Positions 27,466 to 36,564 of a stretch of 64,000 bases of DNA are shown here, one piece after another. The position numbers and the translations under genes were made by a program. Every line of letters begins with the position of its first letter. Positions within the stretch are counted from its first letter, which is position 1. This stretch comes from Streptomyces marispadix. GTDB lineage: Bacteria > Actinomycetota > Actinomycetes > Streptomycetales > Streptomycetaceae. The notes under the pieces were generated by a model, which was not told the DNA's origin, did not search any database, and saw nothing but the letters and a program-made list of their open reading frames with translations. The stretch covers positions 5,756,001 through 5,820,000 of the forward strand of contig NZ_JAKWJU010000002.1 of the NCBI RefSeq assembly GCF_022524345.1. Reading direction: 5' to 3'.

Positions 27466-28776
27466 ATGCGCGGACAGGACAGTCGTACGGTGCGCGACCT
27501 GCGGCGGAGCAACCGCGCGGCCGTGCTTCGCCGACTCTATTTCGAAGGCCCCCTCAGCCGGCAGGAGTTGGGCCCGGCGACCGGTCTCAGCTCCGGGTCG
27601 ATAAGCAATGTCGTCACCGAACTCCTCGCGGAGGGCGTGCTGGAGGAGGCCGGGTCCGTCGGATCCGACGGCGGGCGCCCCCGCACACTACTGCGCGTAG
27701 CGCCGCACAGCGCCTGTCTCGTCGGGGTCGACGTCGGCGAAACCCGCGTGCGCGTCGAGCTGTTCGATCTGATGCTCAGTGAAGTGGCGCGCAGCGAACA
27801 GCCGTTGGACGACGGCGGGCACGACGCGTCGCTCGTCGTACGGCTCATCGAGAAGGGCCTCGCCGCGGTGCTCGCCAGGGTCGACGAGTCGACGGGGCCG
27901 CTGCTCGGCGTGGGCGTCGGCGTCCCAGGCATCGTCGAACGGCGCGCGCACCGCGGGGCGTTGGTGCACGGTCAGACCGTCGGCTGGGACGCCGTGCCCC
28001 TGGAGGAGATGCTGCGGGAGTCCGCCGGGCTCGCCGGGAGCGGCGGCGCGGGCAGTGTCCTCGCCGGGCTGGGCGCACCCGCCCGCCACGGCGCGCCGTC
28101 GGTCCCGCTGCACATCGGCAACGGCGCCAAGACGCTCGGTCAGGCCGAGATGTGGTTCGGGGCGGGCTGCGGGGCCCGTGACGCCGTGATCGCGCTGATC
28201 GGCTCCGGGGTGGGGGCGTGCGTGGTCACCGGCGGCGAACCCTACGGCGGTGCCTCCAGCGGCGCCGGGGAGTGGGGCCATACGGTGCTCGCCGTCGGCG
28301 GCAGGCGCTGCCGCTGCGGTGCGAGCGGTTGTCTGGAGGCGTACGTCGGAGCGGGCGGGATCATCGCGCGCTGGCGCGAGGCCGGGGGCGAACCGGCGAG
28401 CGCCGACGAGGAGTCAGCCCTCGCGGAACTGCTGGCCACCGGGCAGGCCGAAGGGCCGGAGGCGCGGGTCGCGAAGGCCGTGCTGGAGGAGACCGCGGAG
28501 TATCTGGGAGCGGGCATCGCCGATCTGGTCAACCTCTTCAATCCGGAACGGATAGTGATCGGCGGCTGGGTCGGACTGCTGCTGGGCCCACGCCTGCTGC
28601 CCGCTGTGCGTGCCGCCACGGACGCGTACGCTCTCCGGTATCCGGCTGCCCGTACGGCCGTGGAACTGTGCAGACTCGGCCCGGACGCGGTGACGGTGGG
28701 CGCGGCCACGCTGCCGCTGCGCCGATTCCTCGACGCGGGAGGAAGTCCGCCCCCGGGGGTGGCATTGTCCGTATGA
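27466..28776 (+). CDS. ROK-family transcriptional regulator
   Basis: A 436-residue NagC/XylR-type regulator, larger than ROK kinases because of an N-terminal winged helix: RDLRRSNRAAVLRRLYFEG, LSRQELGPATGLSSGSISNV, then GGRPRTLLRV. The ROK domain shows VGVDVGETRVRVELFD, IALIGSGVGACVVTGG, the conserved Glu-His pair GAGEWGHTVLA and the zinc motif CRCGASGCLE. LVNLFNPERIVIGGWVG is near the end. The kinase-type DxGxT loop reads DVGETR, so sugar binding is possible while catalysis is doubtful. It is divergent from the gluco-oligosaccharide operon and probably represses it until an imported sugar binds. Confidence 0.92.
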   Translation: MRGQDSRTVRDLRRSNRAAVLRRLYFEGPLSRQELGPATGLSSGSISNVVTELLAEGVLEEAGSVGSDGGRPRTLLRVAPHSACLVGVDVGETRVRVELFDLMLSEVARSEQPLDDGGHDASLVVRLIEKGLAAVLARVDESTGPLLGVGVGVPGIVERRAHRGALVHGQTVGWDAVPLEEMLRESAGLAGSGGAGSVLAGLGAPARHGAPSVPLHIGNGAKTLGQAEMWFGAGCGARDAVIALIGSGVGACVVTGGEPYGGASSGAGEWGHTVLAVGGRRCRCGASGCLEAYVGAGGIIARWREAGGEPASADEESALAELLATGQAEGPEARVAKAVLEETAEYLGAGIADLVNLFNPERIVIGGWVGLLLGPRLLPAVRAATDAYALRYPAARTAVELCRLGPDAVTVGAATLPLRRFLDAGGSPPPGVALSV

Positions 28777-28802
28777 ACGGGTAACGTCTCCACAGAGAGT
28801 GA

Positions 28803-28815
28803 TGCCATGGTGGCA
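28803..28815. promoter_or_regulatory. Palindrome upstream of the KDG-type kinase gene
   Basis: TGCCA-TGG-TGGCA is a perfect inverted repeat 29 bases before GTG 28845. It is an operator candidate for the sugar-acid genes. I did not find an identical copy before the dehydratase or permease genes. Confidence 0.3.
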
Positions 28816-28844
28816 GATGTGAGGAGACTTCTAGGGGGAAATGG

Positions 28845-29813
28845 GTGGTAAACGGACCGGAGGCCATTACGTGCGGTGAGGCGATGCTGCTGATGCTCGC
28901 CGAGCCCGGCATGCCGCTGGACCGCGCGACCTCCTTCCGCCGCTCCGTAGCGGGCGCCGAGTCCAATGTCGCGCAGGGACTCGCGCGCCTCGGCCACTGG
29001 GCACGCTGGATCGGCAGGGTAGGCGACGACCCGGCGGGCGAGGCCGTTCTGCGCGAGCTGCGCGCCGACGGAGTCGATGTCTCCGGCGCCGAGATGGACC
29101 CCACGGCCCCGACCGGGCTGCTGCTGCGTGACAGCCACGCACGGCGAGCGATCGACGTGCAGTACTACCGAGCGGGCTCCGCCGCCTCGTATCTCTCCCC
29201 GGACCAGATCCGCACGGAGATGCTGGAGGGGGCGCGGGTCGTGCACGTCTCGGGCATCACGCCGATGCTCTCCGAGCCCGCCGCGCAGGCCACTTGGGCA
29301 CTTCTCGAGCGTGCCCGCCAGGTCGGCGCCGCGGTCTGCTTCGACCCGAACGTACGGCGGAAGCTGGGCACCGAGCACGAGTGGATCCGTACGGTGGGGC
29401 CCCTGCTGCGCGAGGCCGACCTCGTCATCGCGGGCGAGGACGAGCTGGAGCTGCTGCTCGGCGGCGGCGCCGAGGAGACCTCCAAGGCCCTGCTGACGAT
29501 GGGCAGGGCCCGCACCGTCGTCGTCAAGCGCCGCGACCACTCGGCCGCCGCCCTCGGCCGCGACGGCGAGTGCACACAGGAGCCGTTCGACGTCCCGGTG
29601 AGCGACCCGGTCGGCGCGGGCGACGCGTTCGCCGCGGGCTGGCTCTCCGCGTGGCTGCGCGGGCAGGAGGCCGAGCAGTGTCTGGCCGAGGCGGCGTGCG
29701 TGGCGGCCCTGGTCGTCCAGGCCCCCGGGGACACCGACGGGCTGCCCACGGCCTCCGCCCGCGACCGTGCCCTCGCGGGATTCCGCCAGGGCTCAGACTC
29801 CGTACACCGCTGA
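28845..29813 (+). CDS. kdgK: PfkB-family sugar kinase, 2-keto-3-deoxygluconate kinase-like
   Basis: A 322-residue ribokinase-fold kinase. GTG 28845 follows AGGGGG with good spacing. ITCGEAMLLMLAEPGMPL and the N-terminal lid with VAGAESNVAQGLARLG fit the KdgK branch. The C-terminal PfkB signature DPVGAGDAFAAGWLSAWL carries the anion hole and catalytic Asp, preceded by VVVKRRDHSAAALG. It should phosphorylate 2-keto-3-deoxygluconate (or its galacto epimer) with ATP. The aldolase gene lies 48 bases downstream, and the product of this kinase is the aldolase's substrate. Confidence 0.85.
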   Translation: MVNGPEAITCGEAMLLMLAEPGMPLDRATSFRRSVAGAESNVAQGLARLGHWARWIGRVGDDPAGEAVLRELRADGVDVSGAEMDPTAPTGLLLRDSHARRAIDVQYYRAGSAASYLSPDQIRTEMLEGARVVHVSGITPMLSEPAAQATWALLERARQVGAAVCFDPNVRRKLGTEHEWIRTVGPLLREADLVIAGEDELELLLGGGAEETSKALLTMGRARTVVVKRRDHSAAALGRDGECTQEPFDVPVSDPVGAGDAFAAGWLSAWLRGQEAEQCLAEAACVAALVVQAPGDTDGLPTASARDRALAGFRQGSDSVHR

Positions 29814-29861
29814 GATCCCTCCCGGGCACCGCCCGGACGAGAAGAGAGGCGGCGAACTGCC

Positions 29862-30518
29862 GTGTACCGATGGGAAATCACCCGTTCCGCTCTTGAGCAG
29901 CGCGTATTCGCCATCGTCCGCAGCGACAGCTACGAGCGAGTCACGGCCCTCGCCGACACCCTTCTCGGCGCGGGCATCACCAGTCTGGAGATCTCGCTCA
30001 CCACGCCCTACGCCCTGGACGCCGTAGCCACCCTGCGGCGTGAGACAGGCGAGGACTGCATCATCGGAGCCGGCACCGTCCTGGACGCCTCAGCCGCACG
30101 CGCCGCGGTGGACGCGGGCGCCCGCTTCCTCGTCTCGCCCGCGCTCGACGCGGAGGTCATCAGCACCGGCCACCGCTACGGGGTGCCGGTCTTCCCCGGC
30201 GTCGCCACCCCCACGGAGATGGTGCGGGCGCTGGAGCTGGGCGCCGACGCGCTGAAACTCTTCCCGGCCTCCGGGCACGACCCGGGGTGGCTGAGGGACG
30301 TACGGGCCGCGCTTCCGCAGGCGCCGCTGCTGCCGACGGGCGGCGTCACCGTGGAGAACGCACCGGAGTGGATCGCCGCCGGGGCCGTCGCCTGCGGCAT
30401 GGGGTCCGCGCTGACGGAGGGCGACAGGGAGGCCGTGGCCAAGCGCGTCACGGTGCTGCTCCAGCGGCTGGAGGAGGCCGCCGTTCCGGACCGGGCGCGC
30501 GGCAGACGCGGGCACTGA
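29862..30518 (+). CDS. eda: KDPG/KHG aldolase
   Basis: A 218-residue class I aldolase. It starts at GTG 29862 with GAGAGGCGG upstream. It contains the family blocks VFAIVRSDSYERVTALADTL, GAGITSLEISLTTPYAL (Glu), CIIGAGTVLDASAA, FLVSPALDAEV, VPVFPGVATPTEM and GADALKLFPASG, whose Lys forms the Schiff base. LLPTGGVTVENAPEWIAAG follows. It splits 2-keto-3-deoxy-6-phosphogluconate to pyruvate and glyceraldehyde 3-phosphate. It sits just after the KDG-type kinase, completing a semi-phosphorylative Entner-Doudoroff branch. The last 20 residues are a basic extension. Confidence 0.92.
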   Translation: MYRWEITRSALEQRVFAIVRSDSYERVTALADTLLGAGITSLEISLTTPYALDAVATLRRETGEDCIIGAGTVLDASAARAAVDAGARFLVSPALDAEVISTGHRYGVPVFPGVATPTEMVRALELGADALKLFPASGHDPGWLRDVRAALPQAPLLPTGGVTVENAPEWIAAGAVACGMGSALTEGDREAVAKRVTVLLQRLEEAAVPDRARGRRGH

Positions 30519-30563
30519 ACGGGGCGCCCGCGCCCGCCCGTGTGCCACCCCTGGTGCGTCCCA

Positions 30564-30591
30564 CGGGCGGATCGCCCCTTCGGTCCGCCCG
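30564..30591 (+). terminator. Hairpin after the aldolase gene
   Basis: CGGGCGG (30564-30570) and CCGCCCG (30585-30591) can pair around a 14-base loop. It lies 46 bases after the aldolase stop, in a 349-base gap (30519-30867) that also has CCTTCGGTCCGCC as a direct repeat. No gene was seen there. Confidence 0.4.
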
Positions 30592-30867
30592 GAGCTCCGC
30601 TCCTTCGGTCCGCCTCAACGGGCCCGCGACGTACGGGACTTACGCACCCTTCGGCGCCGTTCGCACCCGTACCGGCGGGCGTCGAACCGTACCGCCGCTC
30701 CTGGTCGTCGAGTCCGTCCCAGGGGGCGGGCCATGGGTTCCGGACGTAGCCGGGCGCTCACCCTCCGACTGCCTGTACGACTCCACGACGGAGGACCCGC
30801 ATGTTCCGCCTCACATGCCTCCCGAACCCCCACCTGACGGGCACATGAGCGACTTAGTCTGTGCCCA

Positions 30868-31407
30868 ATGAGAATCAGGGAGTGCAGGGAAGAGGATGTG
30901 GCGGTGCTCGACGAGCACATGCCCTCTCCCGGTGCTGCCTCCGGCCACGCCTCCCGCTTTCTGCGCCACCGCGAAGGCGTCAGCACGCTCCTCGTCGCCT
31001 GGCGCGACGACGGACGCCCCGTCGGAAGCTGCGAGGTCCTCTGGGAGGGCTGCCAGGCGCCCGAGGTCAGGGCCGTACATCCGGAGTGCTCGGAGATCAG
31101 CGGGCTCGGCCTGTGGCCGGAGGCCCTGCGCTCGCAGTGCGTCGGCACCGCGCTCATCGACGCCGCCGAGCAACTCGTGCTGCGCCGGGGCCGGTCGAGC
31201 GTCGGCGTCGGTGTCGAGAAGAACAACCCGCGCACCCAGGACCTCTACAAGAGCCTCGGCTACCGCCCCTCGACGCCGTATCTCGACTGCGGTTCCTACG
31301 AGGACAGCGCGGGGCTCGTCCACCGGGTGGCCGACGCCTGTACGTTCATGGTGAAGGATCTTGCACCGGTGCCGTCCGGCGAGGAACCGGCGGTAAGGGG
31401 AACGTAG
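30868..31407 (+). CDS. GNAT-family N-acetyltransferase
   Basis: A 179-residue single-domain GNAT protein. MRIRECREEDVAVLDEHMP is strand 1 and helix 1. STLLVAWRDDGRPVGSCEVLW gives strands 2-3, and ISGLGLWPEALRSQCVGTALI is the acetyl-CoA motif A region, in which the usual RGxG loop appears as QCVG. VGVGVEKNNPRTQDLYKSLGYRPS is motif B, ending in the typical LYxxxGF-like signature. The acceptor cannot be read. No ribosome binding site is seen before the ATG. A TTAGTCT about 15 bases upstream could be a -10 box, so it may be leaderless. Confidence 0.83.
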   Translation: MRIRECREEDVAVLDEHMPSPGAASGHASRFLRHREGVSTLLVAWRDDGRPVGSCEVLWEGCQAPEVRAVHPECSEISGLGLWPEALRSQCVGTALIDAAEQLVLRRGRSSVGVGVEKNNPRTQDLYKSLGYRPSTPYLDCGSYEDSAGLVHRVADACTFMVKDLAPVPSGEEPAVRGT

Positions 31408-31480
31408 GACCAGCCGCGGGCCCCGCCGCCCCCGGGTGAGGACAACCCGGTCGTCCAAGGCGCGGGACCCGGGCGGCGAT

Positions 31481-32755
31481 TCACGGCACGTCGCCGAACT
31501 CGCAGCGCTCGACGGTCCATTGACGCGCCTTCTCGCTGAGGCTGATGCCCAGCCCGGGGCGCGCGGGCAGCCGCATCCGGCCGCCGCTGATCTCCAGGCG
31601 CTCCTCGAACAGCGGCTCCAGCCAGTCGAAGTGCTCCAGCCATGGCTCGTACGGATAGGCCGCCGCGAGGTGCAGATGGATCTCCATCGCGAAGTGCGGT
31701 GCGAGCTGGAGGTGTCGATGCTCGGCGAGCGCGGCCAGCTTGAGGAACTGCGTGATGCCGCCGATGCGTGGTGCGTCGGGCTGGATGACGTCGGCCGCGT
31801 CGTTCCGTATCAACTCCCAGTGCTCGGCGACGGACGAGAGCATCTCACCGGTGGCGACAGGGGTGTCCAGGGCGGCGGCCAGCGAAGCGTGGCCCTGTGC
31901 GTCGTGGGCGTCCAGCGGCTCCTCCAGCCAGACCAGTGCGAACTCCTCCAGCGCACGGCCCATGCGCAGCGCCGTCGGGCGGTCCCACTGCTGGTTGGCG
32001 TCGGCCATCAACGGCACGTCGTCGCCGAGGCGTTCGCGTACGGCCGTAAGCCGCCGCAGGTCCTCGCGGTGGTCGGGGTGGCCCACCTTGATCTTGATGC
32101 CGCCCACGCCGTCGGCCAGCGAGGCCGAGGCGTTCTCCACCAGCTCCTCGACGGGTGCATGCAGAAAGCCGCCCGAGGTGTCGTAGACGCGGACCGAGTC
32201 CCGGTGCGCACCGAGCAGTTTCGCCAGCGGGAGCCCCGCACGACGGGCCTTGAGGTCCCACAGGGCGACGTCGAACGCGGCCAGCGCCTGGGTGGCCAGG
32301 CCGCTGCGGCCGACGGAGGCGCCCGCCCACACCAGCTTCGTCCACAGCCGGTCGATGTCGTTGGGGTCCTCGCCGATCAGGTCGGGGGCGACCTCCCGGG
32401 CGTGGGCGAACTGTCCCGGTCCGCCTGCCCGTTTGGAGTAGCCGAAGCCGATGCCCTCGTGGCCCTGTGCGGTCGTCAACTCGGCGAAGAGCAGGGCGAC
32501 TTCGGTCATCGGCTGCTGTCTGCCGGTGAACACCTTGGCGTCGCTGACCGGCGTGCCGAGGGGCAGGCGTACGGACGAGAGCGTGACCGAGCGGATCGTG
32601 TCGGGGTGCGTGGCGGCGTCGCCGTCCGGCAGATCGGCCGCGTGGCCGGCCGCATCGTCGTCGGCGTGGTCGTCGGCGTGGTGCGTCGTGCGTTTCGTGT
32701 TCACGTTCATGTCCCGGGCGGCTATGGGGCGTTGCGCGCGACTGCCGACGCGCAT
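31481..32755 (-). CDS. Enolase-superfamily sugar-acid dehydratase (mandelate racemase subgroup)
   Basis: About 424 residues. The start is uncertain: ATG 32755 has GGAG nearby, while ATGs at 32788 and 32710 are alternatives. The first about 50 residues are His/Asp-rich and probably disordered. The capping domain begins near RLPLGTPVSDAKVF. Catalytic features are GGIKIKVGHPDH (Lys-x-Lys), LMADANQQW (Asp), VWLEEPLDAHD (Glu), VATGEMLSS (Glu) and APHFAMEIHLHLA (His). This set fits L-talarate/galactarate or aldonate dehydratases. With KDG-type kinase, KDPG aldolase and a GntP permease around it, it likely makes a 2-keto-3-deoxy sugar acid. Confidence 0.82.
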   Translation of the reverse strand: MRVGSRAQRPIAARDMNVNTKRTTHHADDHADDDAAGHAADLPDGDAATHPDTIRSVTLSSVRLPLGTPVSDAKVFTGRQQPMTEVALLFAELTTAQGHEGIGFGYSKRAGGPGQFAHAREVAPDLIGEDPNDIDRLWTKLVWAGASVGRSGLATQALAAFDVALWDLKARRAGLPLAKLLGAHRDSVRVYDTSGGFLHAPVEELVENASASLADGVGGIKIKVGHPDHREDLRRLTAVRERLGDDVPLMADANQQWDRPTALRMGRALEEFALVWLEEPLDAHDAQGHASLAAALDTPVATGEMLSSVAEHWELIRNDAADVIQPDAPRIGGITQFLKLAALAEHRHLQLAPHFAMEIHLHLAAAYPYEPWLEHFDWLEPLFEERLEISGGRMRLPARPGLGISLSEKARQWTVERCEFGDVP

Positions 32756-33028
32756 CGTCTCCATATGTAGACGCTGTTTCATATCCAAGACAAGGGGGAG
32801 GCGCCGCGAACCCTCAGCCGCAGCGGTTCGGGCCCGCTGAACTCATGGGCGGCCGGCGAGCAGTTCACCATGCCGGGCCGGGACCCAGGCCCGTGGTCAC
32901 GTCCCGATGGGCAGGAAGGCCGCCCATGCTCGAACTTCCGGTACGTGCACACCCATTGACCCGCCCTCACCACCCCCTTAGCCTCCATTCTCATACATGG
33001 ACGCCATCCCGATATGGAGACAGTGATC

Positions 33029-34366
33029 ATGCCTCTCGTCGTCGTCGGACTCGGTGTCCTGACACTGCTGTTGCTGATGACCCGGCTGAAGCTCAACGGC
33101 TTCGCCGCCCTCCTGCTGGTCGCCGTGGGCGTCGCCCTCTCGCAGGGCATACCGGCGGCCGAGATCCCGGAGGTGCTCGCGGGAGGCATCGGGGACCAGA
33201 TCGGCGACACGATGCTGACCATCGGACTCGGCGCCATGGTCGGCAGGGTGATGGGCGACGCCGGAGCCGCCCAGCGCGTCGCCGGCAGGCTCGTCGAGGC
33301 CTTCGGCCCCGCCCGTGTGCAGGTGGCCATGGTCGTGACGGCCATGCTCATCGGCGTGACGATGTTCTACGAGGTGGCGTTCGTCATCATCGTGCCCGTC
33401 GCCTTCACCATCGTCCGTGTGACCGGCAGGAATCTGCTGTGGGTCGGTCTGCCCATGTCCATCGCGCTGTCCACCATGCACAGCTTCCTGCCGCCCCACC
33501 CGGGCCCGACCGCCGTGGCCTCGGCGTTCCACGCGTCGGTCGGAACGACCCTGTTCTACGGGCTGTTCATCGCCGTACCGCTGGGCGCGCTGATCGCCCT
33601 GGTGTGGCCGCGGCTTCCGTTCGTCAGGAAGATGGACCCCTCCATCCCCGAAGGTCTCGTCAGCGACCGGATGTTCACCGAGGAGGAGATGCCGGGCATG
33701 GCCTGGTCGCTGTCGGTGTCACTGCTTCCCGTGGTGCTCATCGCGGGCGCCGCGGTGACCGACATGGCCGTCTCCGGATCGAGCCCGCTGCTGCACTTCG
33801 TGGCCTTCATCGGATCGGCGCCGATCGCGCTGCTGCTGACGCTGGCCGTCGCCGCCTGGGCCTTCGGACCTCGAATAGGCCGCAGCCTGGCGGACGTCAG
33901 CGCCTCCTGCGCCTCGGCGGCCCAGGCGATGGCGATGATCCTGCTGGTGATCGGCGCGGGCGGCGCCTTCAAGCAGGTGCTCGTCGAGGGCGGCATCTCG
34001 GACTACATCAAGGACGTCACGCACGGCTGGTCCATATCCCCGATCATCCTGGCCTGGCTGATCGCGGCGATCCTGCGCATCGCACTGGGCTCGGCGACGG
34101 TCGCCGTCGTCACCGCCGCGGGAGTGGCGCTGCCGCTGCTCGCCGGAGGCGGAGTACACCCCGAGGTGATGGTGCTGGCCGTCTCCTGCGGCTCCATCGC
34201 CTTCTCACACGTCAACGACCCGGGTTTCTGGATGTTCAAGGAGTACTTCAACCTCTCCGTCGTCGACGCCATCAAGGCACGCACCACGTATACGACGGTG
34301 CTCGCGGTGCTCGGACTGGGCGGCGTACTCGTCCTCGAAGCGGTGCTCGACGCGCTGCACGTCTGA
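33029..34366 (+). CDS. GntP-family gluconate/sugar-acid:H+ symporter
   Basis: About 445 residues, starting at ATG 33029 behind GGAGA (33016-33020); ATG 33014 is the alternative. About a dozen hydrophobic helices are present. GntP signatures include LVVVGLGVLTLLLLMTRLKL, NGFAALLLVAVGVALSQG, IGDTMLTIGLGAMVGRVMGD, STMHSFLPPHPGPTAVASAF and GSIAFSHVNDPGFWMFKEYF. It would import gluconate or a related acid in symport with protons. It is divergent from the dehydratase gene; the shared 270-base promoter region suggests joint control. Confidence 0.93.
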   Translation: MPLVVVGLGVLTLLLLMTRLKLNGFAALLLVAVGVALSQGIPAAEIPEVLAGGIGDQIGDTMLTIGLGAMVGRVMGDAGAAQRVAGRLVEAFGPARVQVAMVVTAMLIGVTMFYEVAFVIIVPVAFTIVRVTGRNLLWVGLPMSIALSTMHSFLPPHPGPTAVASAFHASVGTTLFYGLFIAVPLGALIALVWPRLPFVRKMDPSIPEGLVSDRMFTEEEMPGMAWSLSVSLLPVVLIAGAAVTDMAVSGSSPLLHFVAFIGSAPIALLLTLAVAAWAFGPRIGRSLADVSASCASAAQAMAMILLVIGAGGAFKQVLVEGGISDYIKDVTHGWSISPIILAWLIAAILRIALGSATVAVVTAAGVALPLLAGGGVHPEVMVLAVSCGSIAFSHVNDPGFWMFKEYFNLSVVDAIKARTTYTTVLAVLGLGGVLVLEAVLDALHV

Positions 34367-34521
34367 ACGCGTCGCGGCGGCGTCCGCCACTGCGTCACTC
34401 CGTCAACTACGAGGCCCCGGCGTCCCGTTGTGGCATCATCACCGCGAATGAGAGCCCGTCAGGCGGTGCTCGCCGACGGCCCGGCGCGGCAGGCACGGCA
34501 CGTGCGAGGAGATCCGACTGC

Positions 34522-35346
34522 ATGCGAACGCCGTTCGACGCCGCCCTCGAATCATGGCGGGCCTGGCAGGACGCCCCGTGGGGCCGACTGCGGTACGCCA
34601 CCGCGGAGTTCAACCTCGCCCGCCGGCTCGCGCCGCTGGGCGAGGGCCCGTTGAGGGTGCTGGATCTCGCCGGTGCCGACGGAGGCGACGCCGTACGGCT
34701 GCTGCGCCGCGGACACCACGTCACGATCGTCGACTTCTCCCCGGGGATGCTCGCCGCCGCTCGTGAACGGGCGCGCCGCGACGGCACGGACGCGGGGCTG
34801 GACACCGTAGAGGCCGACGTCCTGGATCTGCCGGAGCCGGTCACCAGCACCCGCTACGACCTCGTGCTGTGCCACAACCTCCTCCAGTACCTCGACGCTC
34901 CGGCGCCCGCGGTGCGCTCGGCCGTCTCCCTCGCGCGCCGGGGCGGCGTCGTCTCCGTCATGGCCCTCAACCGGCACGCCACGCCCCTCGGCCTGGCCGT
35001 GCGGTCGCTCGATCCCGCCGCGGCGCTCGACGCCCTGGACCGCCGGCGCTCGCACGGCGTGACCTTCGACGCCGAACTCACCCTGCACACGGCCGAGGAG
35101 ATCGCTCGGCTGCTGACGGCCGCGGGCTGCGCCGCCCTGGAGCACTGCGGCATCCACAACGTCAACGACCACATCACCGACGACGGCCGCAAGCACGACC
35201 CGGAGTTCTACGCCGCGCTGGAGGCACTGGAGCTGGCGATGACCGACCGACATCCGTATCCGCACACGGCGAAGATCTTTCAACTCCTCGCCACGGCAGG
35301 CGGATCGGACGCCGGAGAGGCTCCCCGGCCCGGCGCTGAGCGGTAG
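34522..35346 (+). CDS. Class I SAM-dependent methyltransferase
   Basis: A 274-residue protein. ATG 34522 lies after GAGGAG. Motif I is LRVLDLAGADGGDAVRLL, motif post-I VTIVDFSPGMLAAARERA, then TVEADVLDLPE and the motif IV region YDLVLCHNLLQYLDAPA. The layout with WQDAPWGRLRYATAEFNL before motif I recalls the SmtA/CmoM group of small-molecule or tRNA methyltransferases, but the acceptor is not evident. It is a stand-alone gene between the GntP gene and the VOC fusion gene. Confidence 0.85.
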   Translation: MRTPFDAALESWRAWQDAPWGRLRYATAEFNLARRLAPLGEGPLRVLDLAGADGGDAVRLLRRGHHVTIVDFSPGMLAAARERARRDGTDAGLDTVEADVLDLPEPVTSTRYDLVLCHNLLQYLDAPAPAVRSAVSLARRGGVVSVMALNRHATPLGLAVRSLDPAAALDALDRRRSHGVTFDAELTLHTAEEIARLLTAAGCAALEHCGIHNVNDHITDDGRKHDPEFYAALEALELAMTDRHPYPHTAKIFQLLATAGGSDAGEAPRPGAER

Positions 35347-35399
35347 GTTTCCCCGGGCGCCGCACCCGCGCGGGCGGCGCATGCCTTGGGGGAGGGGAC

Positions 35400-36494
35400 A
35401 TGGAGACCGTGTCGTTCGTCTCGGCTGCCGTGTCGGTGGCGGGGGCGCTGGCGAGCGTGGCGCTGGCCGGAGTCTTCGAGTGGCGGCGACGCCGCTCGGA
35501 CCGGGAGCTGGCGCGGCGCGACCGGATGCGCCGCTACCGGGAGCCGCTGCTCCAGGCCGCCGCGACGCTTCAGGCGCGCCTCGGCAACGCCGTACGGATG
35601 CTGACGGACCAGCCGGTGACCGAGGTCGCGCCGGGCAGCCCGCGGCAGGAGGAGTACAACCGCTACGAGAGCCTCTACCGGTTCGCCGCGTACCAGGGGT
35701 GGGTGCACATCCTCTTCCGCGAGGTGTACTTCCTCGACATGGGCAGCAGGCGGCGCAACCGCAGGCTCATCTCGCTGCTCGTCGCCGTGCAGGGCGCCAT
35801 CGCCGGTCACGACGACCACGGACGCACCGGTGTGCTCCTCGGCGGTGAGCAGCGGCTCGTGGGGGAGCTGATGGTCGCCTCCGAGGACACGGAGGAGGCA
35901 CGGCTGCGCTGCCGCGGCTACGCGGACTTCCGGGCGCGGCTCGCGGAGGACCCGGAGTACGCGCGGCCGTTCCAGCCCGTGCTCGACTTCATCGACGGGC
36001 TGGGCGAGGACACTGAGGGGAAGATCAGACGGCTGGTCCTCGTGCACAACGCGCTCATCGATCTGATCGACTTCCTCGACCGGAGGAAGGTGTGGGTCGA
36101 AGGCCCGCGCGAGAAGCTGGAGTCGGAACCGAGCAGGGGAGCTTCGATGTCCGTACGCCGCGTCGTCCCGGACGTGCAGACCGACGCCATGGAGGAGAAC
36201 CGCGACTTCTACGGACTGCTCGGCCTGGAGGAGGCGATGGACCTGGGCTGGGTCGTCACGCTCGCCTCGCCCTCCAACCCCACGGCGCAGCTCATCCTCA
36301 TGACCGAGGACCGCACCGCGCCGGTCACGCCCGACATCAGCGTCGAGGTGGACGACGTCGACGCCGTGTACGCGGCCGTGCGCGAGCGCGGGTCGGAGAT
36401 CGTGGTGCCGCTGCGGGACGAGGAGTGGGGCGTGCGGCGCTTCTTCGTGAAGGACCCCGACGGGCGTGTGGTCAACGTGCTCGGCCACCGCTGA
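35400..36494 (+). CDS. Membrane-anchored protein of unknown function fused to a VOC (glyoxalase-like) domain
   Basis: An uninterrupted 364-residue frame joins two parts. Residues 1-249 start with one hydrophobic helix (SFVSAAVSVAGALASVALAG), then a basic EWRRRRSDRELARRDRMRRY stop-transfer segment. A helical cytoplasmic domain with YRFAAYQGWVHILFREVYF follows; it is common in Streptomyces but has no function known to me. Residues about 250-364 are a complete VOC domain, SVRRVVPDVQTDAMEENRDF to FFVKDPDGRVVNVLG. An internal ATG at 36147 has GGGGA just upstream, so the VOC part may also be made alone. The missing stop between them suggests a recent in-frame fusion of two genes. Confidence 0.75.
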   Translation: METVSFVSAAVSVAGALASVALAGVFEWRRRRSDRELARRDRMRRYREPLLQAAATLQARLGNAVRMLTDQPVTEVAPGSPRQEEYNRYESLYRFAAYQGWVHILFREVYFLDMGSRRRNRRLISLLVAVQGAIAGHDDHGRTGVLLGGEQRLVGELMVASEDTEEARLRCRGYADFRARLAEDPEYARPFQPVLDFIDGLGEDTEGKIRRLVLVHNALIDLIDFLDRRKVWVEGPREKLESEPSRGASMSVRRVVPDVQTDAMEENRDFYGLLGLEEAMDLGWVVTLASPSNPTAQLILMTEDRTAPVTPDISVEVDDVDAVYAAVRERGSEIVVPLRDEEWGVRRFFVKDPDGRVVNVLGHR

Positions 36495-36564
36495 AGCCGC
36501 CGCACCGTCCGGCGTCGACGCACCGCACGCCCGCCGCCCGCGCCTCCCGTCGGCCGCCCGGCGC

